Source: Rhodobacterales bacterium UBA7416 (GTDB taxonomy: Bacteria; Pseudomonadota; Alphaproteobacteria; Rhodobacterales; Rhodobacteraceae). Taken from it: a stretch of 17,705 bases of DNA. Made by a program: the position numbers and the translations under genes. Shown piece after piece: positions 12,954 through 17,705 of the stretch. Numbering within the stretch: position 1 is the stretch's first letter; each line of letters starts with the position of its first letter. The stretch lies in the NCBI GenBank assembly GCA_002469545.1, contig DKMK01000047.1, positions 1 to 17,705 on the forward strand. Direction: 5' to 3'. The notes beneath the pieces are model-generated. The model did no database searches and was not told where the DNA came from. It was given only the letters and a program-made list of their open reading frames with translations.

Positions 12954-15086
12954 TTAGTCTTCTTTTTTCTCTGCTGAAATCTCTTCGCCAGTTTCCTGAT
13001 CGATAACTTTCATAGATAAGCGCACTTTGCCGCGATCATCAAAGCCCATCAATTTCACTTTAACTTTTTGGCCTTCTTTAACCAAATCGCTTGGGTGATT
13101 AACGCGCTCGTTTGCCATTTGTGAAACGTGCACCAAACCGTCACGCTTACCAAAGAAGTTTACGAATGCACCGAAATCCATAACCTTAACAACAGTACCT
13201 GTGTAAACAGCACCTGTTTCTGGCTCTGCTGCGATTTCCATGATCATTTCTTTTGCTTTTTCAATCTGCTCACCGTTTGAAGATGCGATCTTGATCACGC
13301 CTTCGTCGTCGATGTTCACTTTGGCACCAGAAACTTCACAAATCTCACGAATCACTTTACCACCAGAACCGATAACTTCGCGGATTTTCTCTGGGTTGAT
13401 TTTGATCGTCTCAATCCGTGGCGCATGCTCACTGAATTGACCTGGTTCAGTCAACGCATTCGCCATTTCGCCCAAGATGTGCAAACGACCGGCTTTGGCT
13501 TGGTCCATGGCTTTTTCCATGATTGCTGACGTGATGCCCGCAACCTTGATGTCCATTTGCAATGAAGTGATGCCGTTTTCAGTACCAGCAACCTTAAAGT
13601 CCATGTCGCCCAAGTGATCTTCATCACCCAAGATGTCACTCAAAACCGCGTACTCGCCGCTGTCTTGTAGGATCAAGCCCATCGCAACACCAGCAACTGG
13701 CGCACGCAATGGAACACCAGCGTCCATCATGGACAAAGACGCACCACAAACAGACGCCATAGAAGACGAACCATTTGATTCCGTGATTTCTGAAACCATA
13801 CGGATTGTGTATGGGAATTCAGTTGCAGGTGGCAGAACCGCCTGCAATGCACGCCATGCCAATTTACCATGACCGATTTCACGACGACCTGGGCCCATGC
13901 TACGACCACATTCACCAACTGAATAAGGAGGGAAGTTGTAGTGTAGTAGGAAGTTCGAACGGTATGTACCGCTTAGCGCGTCAATCATCTGCTCGTCATC
14001 GCCAGTACCCAATGTGGTCACTGCCAACGCCTGAGTTTCACCGCGTGTAAACAAGGCAGAACCGTGCGTACGTGGCAAAACAGCCGTTTCAGAAACGATC
14101 GGACGGATTGTCGTCAAATCACGACCATCAATACGCTTACCAGTTTTAACAACGTCACCACGAACAACTTCGGATTCAAGTTTCTTCAAACAAGTCCCAA
14201 GGTTCGTGTCTGCCGCTTGCTCTTCGCTCAACGCTGCAATGATTGCCGCTTTGGCATCAGACAACGCAGTCGTGCGTTCTTGTTTGTCCAAGATTGCATA
14301 AGCACCGCGTATGCCAGCTTCGCCAACAGATTTAACCGCTGCATACAAATCAGAATAATCAGCAGGTTCGTAAACATACGGCTCTTTTGCTGCATCTTCG
14401 GCCATGTCGATGATCATATCGATAACAGGTTGGATTTGCTCATGCGCAAAGTTAATCGCACCCAGCATCTCTGGCTCTGTCAATTCATACGCTTCAGACT
14501 CAACCATCATTACGGCGTCTTTAGTACCAGCAACAACCAGATCAAGGCGTTGATCAGGATTGTTTTTCAATTCGTGCATGTCGTCACATGTTGGGTTCAA
14601 CACATACTGACCGCCTTCAAAACCAACGCGACAGTTTGCGATTGGGCCCATGAATGGTGCACCAGATAGTGTCAAAGCAGCAGACGCTGCAATCATCGCA
14701 ACCATGTCAGGATCGTTAACCAGATCGTGTGACAAAACAGTCAGCGTAACTTGTACTTCATGCTTGAAGCCAGGAACGAACAAAGGACGGATCGGACGGT
14801 CAATCAGACGCGCAGTCAACGTTTCTTTTTCAGTCGGGCGTGCTTCACGCTTGAAGAAACCACCTGGGATTTTACCCGCGGCGTAATATTTCTCTTGGTA
14901 GTTCACAGTCAAAGGAAAGAAAGATTGACCTTCTTTTTCTTTTTTCGCGAAACATACAGCAGCTAAAACAGATGTTTCACCATACGTGGCGATAACCGTG
15001 CTGTCTGCTTGACGAGCAATCTTGCCCGTTTCCAATGTCAGCGTCTCTTCGCCCCATTGGATGGATTTTTTAACTTCTTTAAACAT
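12954..15086 (-). CDS. pnp: Polyribonucleotide nucleotidyltransferase (PNPase)
   Basis: 710 aa, the usual full length. Order of domains: first RNase PH-like core (about 1-215, FFPLTVNYQEKYYAAGKIPGGFFKREARP), an all-helical linker, second RNase PH core (about 310-550, RIDGRD, PRTHGSALFTRGETQALAVTTLG, GRREIGHGKLAWRAL, then DEDHLGDMDFKVAGT with catalytic Asp residues), KH domain (IREVIGSGGKVIREI, about 560-615), and S1 domain (YTGTVVKVMDFGAFVNFFGKRDGLVHVS, about 625-695). It is a trimeric 3'-5' phosphorolytic exoribonuclease that degrades mRNA and trims RNAs. TAGGAAA precedes the ATG at 15086. The leader has a promoter -10 and a hairpin consistent with RNase III/PNPase autoregulation as known in E. 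coli. It is unusually far from rpsO. Confidence 0.98.
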   Translation of the reverse strand: MFKEVKKSIQWGEETLTLETGKIARQADSTVIATYGETSVLAAVCFAKKEKEGQSFFPLTVNYQEKYYAAGKIPGGFFKREARPTEKETLTARLIDRPIRPLFVPGFKHEVQVTLTVLSHDLVNDPDMVAMIAASAALTLSGAPFMGPIANCRVGFEGGQYVLNPTCDDMHELKNNPDQRLDLVVAGTKDAVMMVESEAYELTEPEMLGAINFAHEQIQPVIDMIIDMAEDAAKEPYVYEPADYSDLYAAVKSVGEAGIRGAYAILDKQERTTALSDAKAAIIAALSEEQAADTNLGTCLKKLESEVVRGDVVKTGKRIDGRDLTTIRPIVSETAVLPRTHGSALFTRGETQALAVTTLGTGDDEQMIDALSGTYRSNFLLHYNFPPYSVGECGRSMGPGRREIGHGKLAWRALQAVLPPATEFPYTIRMVSEITESNGSSSMASVCGASLSMMDAGVPLRAPVAGVAMGLILQDSGEYAVLSDILGDEDHLGDMDFKVAGTENGITSLQMDIKVAGITSAIMEKAMDQAKAGRLHILGEMANALTEPGQFSEHAPRIETIKINPEKIREVIGSGGKVIREICEVSGAKVNIDDEGVIKIASSNGEQIEKAKEMIMEIAAEPETGAVYTGTVVKVMDFGAFVNFFGKRDGLVHVSQMANERVNHPSDLVKEGQKVKVKLMGFDDRGKVRLSMKVIDQETGEEISAEKKED

Positions 15087-15103
15087 TTAAGTTTCCTATC
15101 AAA

Positions 15104-15132
15104 GGAGCAATCTTCGGCGTTCCGAAGTCTCC
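15104..15132 (-). promoter_or_regulatory. pnp leader hairpin
   Basis: CTTCGG-AACG-CCGAAG forms a 6-bp stem with a tetraloop, flanked by GGAG/CTCC that can pair as well. With the TATAAT just upstream, the transcript would begin within a few bases of this stem. In E. coli a 5' stem-loop of pnp is cut by RNase III for autocontrol; the same role here is inferred. Confidence 0.55.
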
Positions 15133-15133
15133 T

Positions 15134-15139
15134 ATTATA
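15134..15139 (-). promoter_or_regulatory. pnp promoter -10 element
   Basis: Perfect TATAAT on the minus strand, about 47 bp upstream of the pnp start codon. No good -35 is seen at the usual 16-18 bp spacing. Confidence 0.45.
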
Positions 15140-15265
15140 AAGTGGCCCCATTGCCACCGACCTTAATCCTCTTGGTGAATGCACAGGTCAAAGCATCACA
15201 TTCCAGATATGAGGGCGTATACAGGGTATTTCTGGATTTGGGAAGGGGTAGCGATTCCACTTCAC

Positions 15266-15290
15266 TTCTGGCTTGTTCGCCAGAACAAGC
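15266..15290. repeat. Two mutually exclusive hairpins
   Basis: TTCTGGC (15266-15272) can pair with GCCAGAA (15279-15285), while GCTTGTTC (15271-15278) can pair with GAACAAGC (15283-15290). Both stems are perfect and share bases, so only one can form at a time. Confidence 0.5.
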
Positions 15291-15296
15291 CGCGCC

Positions 15297-15351
15297 TTCC
15301 CTTCCCCCCGGGAAGGCGTTCCACGCCCTCCCAAGCGAAGGCGCTAGTGTT
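15297..15351. repeat. 55-bp dispersed repeat, copy 2
   Basis: 52 of 55 positions equal copy 1 at 12277-12331. Here the hairpin is longer (CGCCTTCCC 15293-15301 with GGGAAGGCG 15310-15318), and an outer pairing GCGCCTTC (15292-15299) / GAAGGCGC (15337-15344) is also possible. It is a direct repeat exactly 3020 bp from copy 1, bracketing the DUF4279 gene and pnp. Confidence 0.9.
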
Positions 15352-15408
15352 GTTCTTAATCAAACAGACATCGGAACGCCCAACACCAGCCGCCCGCGGG
15401 TGGTGCGA

Positions 15409-15444
15409 AACGCGCCGCCCATGGGGAACGCGCCGCCCATGGGG
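15409..15444 (+). repeat. Two tandem 18-bp units
   Basis: AACGCGCCGCCCATGGGG occurs twice in a row without a mismatch (15409-15426 and 15427-15444). This is probably a recent slippage duplication within the GC-rich mosaic. Confidence 0.9.
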
Positions 15445-15552
15445 TATGCGATTTTGCAAAGCAATTTCGCTGGGTCGGCGCGTGGCTGGGCGCGGCCCAG
15501 CTGGGTGGAATAACGGGTGTAAGTTTATTTACCCCTAATGCCAAAAGGCTAA

Positions 15553-16089
15553 TTAATTATCAGTAGGCAGATCAACGAATGGACAATTCTTTTTCAGCGC
15601 CTGTGCAAGTGATTGATGCCCTTTGTAAAGATAGCTCCAGTAAATGCGCCGTCCATCACTTGACGCGATAAACCAGTAACCCGTAGCTGTTGATCCTGAG
15701 GAGACAATGTCATTCCATTGGATTTCTGTTCGTGCACGGCCAAGCGTCAACCCAAATAGCTTGGATGGACCACACATACCATGCACGTTCCACGACACCG
15801 CATGTACCAGAGTAACTGATGGAGCCATGAAGCCAGCAATAGCGGCTCCCATTGCTGCACCCAATAGGATACCTGTTCCGCCATCCTGAAATGCAAATGA
15901 AAACAAACAAAAGCTGAAAAACAATGAGCCAGCAATTACTGTGATCCAAGCACTCCACAACTCAGGCCTAATAACTCCGCTTTGATCGTCAAGCTTTGAG
16001 GGTTTGAATCGACCAATAATGCGATAGATCCAAATAGAAAACGCTATCGCAACCAATGCGACGAAAACTCGAATAAGGATTTCAATCAC
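15553..16089 (-). CDS. Hypothetical membrane protein with C-terminal PH-like region
   Basis: 178 aa starting at GTG 16089; no ATG fits without losing the first helix. Three hydrophobic segments: about residues 4-24 (IRVFVALVAIAFSIWIY), 48-68 (WITVIAGSLFFSFCLFSF) and 74-98 (GILLGAAMGAAIAGFMAPSV). The remainder, with LGRARTEIQWNDIVSSGSTATGYWFIASSDGRRIYW and a final GHQSLAQALKKN, has the strand-rich look of bacterial PH-like domains (a W-x-D-I strand and a D-G-R-R-I-Y hairpin). That assignment is tentative; no family name is claimed. It lies downstream of the TPR gene on the same strand (71 bp gap) and could share its transcript. Function unknown. Confidence 0.7.
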   Translation of the reverse strand: MIEILIRVFVALVAIAFSIWIYRIIGRFKPSKLDDQSGVIRPELWSAWITVIAGSLFFSFCLFSFAFQDGGTGILLGAAMGAAIAGFMAPSVTLVHAVSWNVHGMCGPSKLFGLTLGRARTEIQWNDIVSSGSTATGYWFIASSDGRRIYWSYLYKGHQSLAQALKKNCPFVDLPTDN

Positions 16090-16160
16090 TTGTATGCCCT
16101 GTAATTACATTACCTTGTTTGCAATATTTAGTAGCTTTTGCTATGGTGATCAATCTTCAA

Positions 16161-16700
16161 TCACAACGCATCCACATCCTCAGGAATATCCAAAATAAAC
16201 CGCTCATTCAAAAACGGATGCACTGCGACGGCCTTTTTAATCCAAATCTTGGCCAGCGCTAAATTCCCACGCTGATGCGCAATCAAACCCATCCCCGCAA
16301 TCGCGCCAAAATGGCGTGGTTCTAATGCCATCGCCCGTTTCAACGTCTGCTCGGATGCCTCAAAATCATTGCCCAAAAACTGCGCAAACGCCAATTGATT
16401 GTGGCCCTCGGCATAGTCAGGGCAATATTCCACCAATGACGTTAAAACTGCGTTCGCCTTCGTCAAATCCGCCTGACGAATACGTTCCACACCTTCATCA
16501 AACCATTCCTGCGCCTGCGCGTCAGGGGCCGTGTGCCAATACCGCCAAATGGCGTTCACTGCGCGTTGCGCCGATGAATAATCCGTGGCTGTCGCCAACC
16601 GTTCCAACATCGCATCCTTTTCACCCGATATGTCCATAATCACAGGACAGGCGGAAACGGGCAGGGCAAGGAATGTCAAAATGACCACAAGTGTTTTCAT
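16161..16700 (-). CDS. Exported TPR-repeat protein
   Basis: 179 aa from ATG 16700. A signal peptide (MKTLVVILTFLALPVSA, followed by a Cys) makes it periplasmic, and the Cys could even be a lipid anchor, although the lipobox is poor. The rest is helical with tetratricopeptide units: ADLTKANAVLTSLVEYCPDYAEGHNQLAFAQFLGNDFEASEQTLKRAMALEPRHFGAIAGMGLIAHQRGNLALAKIWIKKAVAVHP gives about three repeats at residues 75-165. TPR proteins act as protein-binding scaffolds; the partner is unknown. An in-frame start 12 codons upstream exists but would disturb the signal peptide. It lies between rpsO (after its terminator) and the PH-like membrane protein. Confidence 0.8.
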   Translation of the reverse strand: MKTLVVILTFLALPVSACPVIMDISGEKDAMLERLATATDYSSAQRAVNAIWRYWHTAPDAQAQEWFDEGVERIRQADLTKANAVLTSLVEYCPDYAEGHNQLAFAQFLGNDFEASEQTLKRAMALEPRHFGAIAGMGLIAHQRGNLALAKIWIKKAVAVHPFLNERFILDIPEDVDAL

Positions 16701-16787
16701 ACCACCAACATGGCCGCGCGAACCCCGCCCTGTCAATAATTGCAGCGCATCATCGCGAAAACGTTAACCCCACCGCACACCCCAACG

Positions 16788-16818
16788 AAAAAGACCCGCT
16801 CATTTCTGAACGGGCCTT
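16788..16818 (-). terminator. Intrinsic terminator of rpsO
   Basis: On the minus strand AAGGCCCGTTCA and TGAGCGGGTCTT pair over 12 positions (two G-T wobbles) around GAAA, followed by TTTTT. It lies 24 bp behind the rpsO stop. Confidence 0.88.
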
Positions 16819-16841
16819 AAAATTCCGAATTGAAAAACGTC

Positions 16842-17111
16842 TTAGCGACGGATTTCCAAACGCTTGATCAAGTCTGCGTAACGTGCTTCGTCTTTACCAC
16901 GTGTGTAGTCCAAAAGCTTACGACGCAAAGCAACCATTTTCAAAAGACCACGACGTGAGTGGTTGTCTTTTTTATTCGTTTTGAAGTGCTCAGTAAGTGT
17001 TTTGATACGTGAAGTAAGGATAGCAACTTGAACTTCAGGTGAACCAGTGTCACCTTCTTTTGTTGCGAATTCTTTGATCAAACGTGCTTTTTCTTCTGCT
17101 GTAATCGACAT
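16842..17111 (-). CDS. rpsO: 30S ribosomal protein S15
   Basis: 89 aa, the exact usual length. MSITAEEKARLIKEFATKEGDTGSPEVQVAILTSRI and the following HxxxxKKDNHSRRGLLKMVALRRKLLDYT are the S15 signature; the His-Ser-Arg-Arg-Gly segment contacts 16S rRNA helix 22. S15 is a primary binder that organises the central domain of the small subunit. ATG 17111 has AAGGAG about 5-10 bases upstream. In most proteobacteria rpsO is directly followed by pnp; here a terminator, two unrelated genes and about 450 bp of repeat-rich DNA separate them. A long leader (about 125 bp) may carry the S15 autoregulatory site, but I cannot fold it confidently. Confidence 0.98.
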   Translation of the reverse strand: MSITAEEKARLIKEFATKEGDTGSPEVQVAILTSRIKTLTEHFKTNKKDNHSRRGLLKMVALRRKLLDYTRGKDEARYADLIKRLEIRR

Positions 17112-17237
17112 CGGGGTCTCCTTGGTAAGGGTTAATGGCGCAGGCCGGGATATCGTCCAGCAAGGCCTATGGAGTATCTAATTGCTCAGATTTGGGTCGT
17201 ATACGGCTGATTCCCCCAAAAATAAAGGGAAATCGAC

Positions 17238-17705
17238 CTAGCGTTCCATCATCATCTCATGCACCGCATCCATACCGCGATCCGCCATGTCCGATACTTC
17301 ACCCGCGTGGGTTTGCAATGCCACAACAACCTCTGGATCATCAGACGTCTGCGTCACAACAATCCCTTGATCGGTCACCTCAATATCGTTGTCCATCGTC
17401 GCACCACGCTCAAACAAAATATCCAACGTGGCACTTTGGATGAAAATCTTGGGATCACGCGCTTCTTCAACACGATTAATCATACCACTGACATGACTGA
17501 CCAAGTTGTTCATCACCTCTGGATCAGACGAAGTCGTCACAGTGCGAATACCATTCGGCAGGTTTGTAACCGTACGCGTGATGGTTTCAAAATTGCGAAA
17601 CAAAACTGCCAATTCGGCTGATTCTTCTTCACTGGCATCCTCACCGCGCAAACCGGGCATCGTCCCCATGTCATGGCCTTGGCCGTTGGCACCATGATGT
17701 TCACC
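17238..17705 (-). CDS. Conserved hypothetical protein, 5' end cut by window
   Basis: The frame is open to the right edge, so at least 155 residues, possibly more upstream. The visible N-terminal stretch is His/Gly-rich (GEHHGANGQGHDMGTMPGL), reminiscent of metal-binding or export-linked tails. Then come ESAELAVLFRNFETITRTVTNLPNGIRTVT, ALTSSDPEVMNNLVSHVSGMINRVEEARDPKIFIQS-like blocks and a repeated DDPEVVVALQTHAGEVSDMADRGMDAVHEMMM. The SSDPEVMNNLVSHVSGMI and SDDPEVVVALQTHAGEVSDM parts look like internal repeats. I recognise the pattern as a widespread roseobacter hypothetical but do not know its function. A weak inverted repeat (GATTT.../...AATC) follows its stop without a T run. Confidence 0.65.
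   Translation of the reverse strand, partial: GEHHGANGQGHDMGTMPGLRGEDASEEESAELAVLFRNFETITRTVTNLPNGIRTVTTSSDPEVMNNLVSHVSGMINRVEEARDPKIFIQSATLDILFERGATMDNDIEVTDQGIVVTQTSDDPEVVVALQTHAGEVSDMADRGMDAVHEMMMER

Larger units (their letters stand above)
15140..15552. other. Non-coding mosaic upstream of pnp
   Basis: With the pnp leader this makes a gap of more than 450 bp. Plus-strand open frames at 15142-15538 show no domain and run through repeats, so they are rejected. The stretch holds alternative hairpins at 15266-15290, the 55-bp repeat copy 2 at 15297-15351, two perfect tandem 18-bp units at 15409-15444, and TTGCAAAGCAAT at 15454-15465 shared with 12253-12264. GC-rich modules are joined to ordinary DNA. 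Confidence 0.6.

Noticed and set aside
14064..14669. Long plus-strand open frame (201 codons) opposite pnp
   Set aside because: It is fully antisense to the well-conserved pnp coding sequence, with no Shine-Dalgarno or recognisable domain; an antisense shadow of codon bias.
15142..15538. Plus-strand open frames of about 120 codons upstream of pnp
   Set aside because: They run through the 55-bp repeat and the tandem 18-bp units and give low-complexity Pro/Gly/Arg-rich protein without a domain; treated as non-coding.
17203..17228. Terminator between the right-edge gene and rpsO
   Set aside because: The arms GATTCCCC/GGGAAATC pair imperfectly around an A-rich loop and no T run follows on either strand.

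Overview
The window looks like chromosomal DNA of a marine alphaproteobacterium of the Rhodobacteraceae (Roseobacter-type). I infer this from the protein flavour (S15, PNPase, a two-domain Usp, BLUF, the conserved partial gene at the right edge), the moderate base composition and FNR-type boxes. No search was run, so the genus is left open. Almost every gene is on the minus strand; only a peroxiredoxin, a PLP-dependent decarboxylase and an endo/exonuclease/phosphatase-family enzyme are on the plus strand.

Left part (1-4963): the 5' part of an exported lytic transglycosylase, an aldehyde dehydrogenase, and two tandem exported phage-tail-collar-domain paralogs in one transcription unit. These are divergent from a 1-Cys peroxiredoxin, which converges on a small four-helix membrane protein. 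Clear terminators separate the units.

Middle (5077-9234): a minus-strand series Usp -> RidA -> AraC-type regulator (gaps of 55 and 57 bp), divergent from a group II PLP decarboxylase. An FNR-type box lies between the divergent starts and is well placed for the usp promoter. The decarboxylase converges with a stand-alone BLUF blue-light sensor, and their stop codons overlap.

Right-middle (9344-12334): two translationally coupled glycosyltransferases (GT11, fucosyltransferase-like, and GT25), divergent from the EEP-family phosphoesterase. A CRP-type palindrome lies between them. A GC-rich spacer with a structured repeat follows.

Right part (12335-17705): an AT-rich DUF4279 gene (probably acquired), then pnp with its leader hairpin and terminator. 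Next come a 466-bp non-coding mosaic with a second copy of the 55-bp repeat, a PH-like membrane protein, an exported TPR protein, rpsO with its terminator, and a partial conserved gene. The usually adjacent rpsO-pnp pair is therefore split by two genes and repeat-rich DNA.

I see no complete phage, transposon or defence system. The best leads are the exported collar paralogs with an FNR-like dyad between them, the repeat family around pnp, a solitary sequence resembling a type I-E CRISPR repeat behind pnp, a 14-bp inverted repeat bracketing the AraC-type gene, and several well-positioned palindromic promoter sites.
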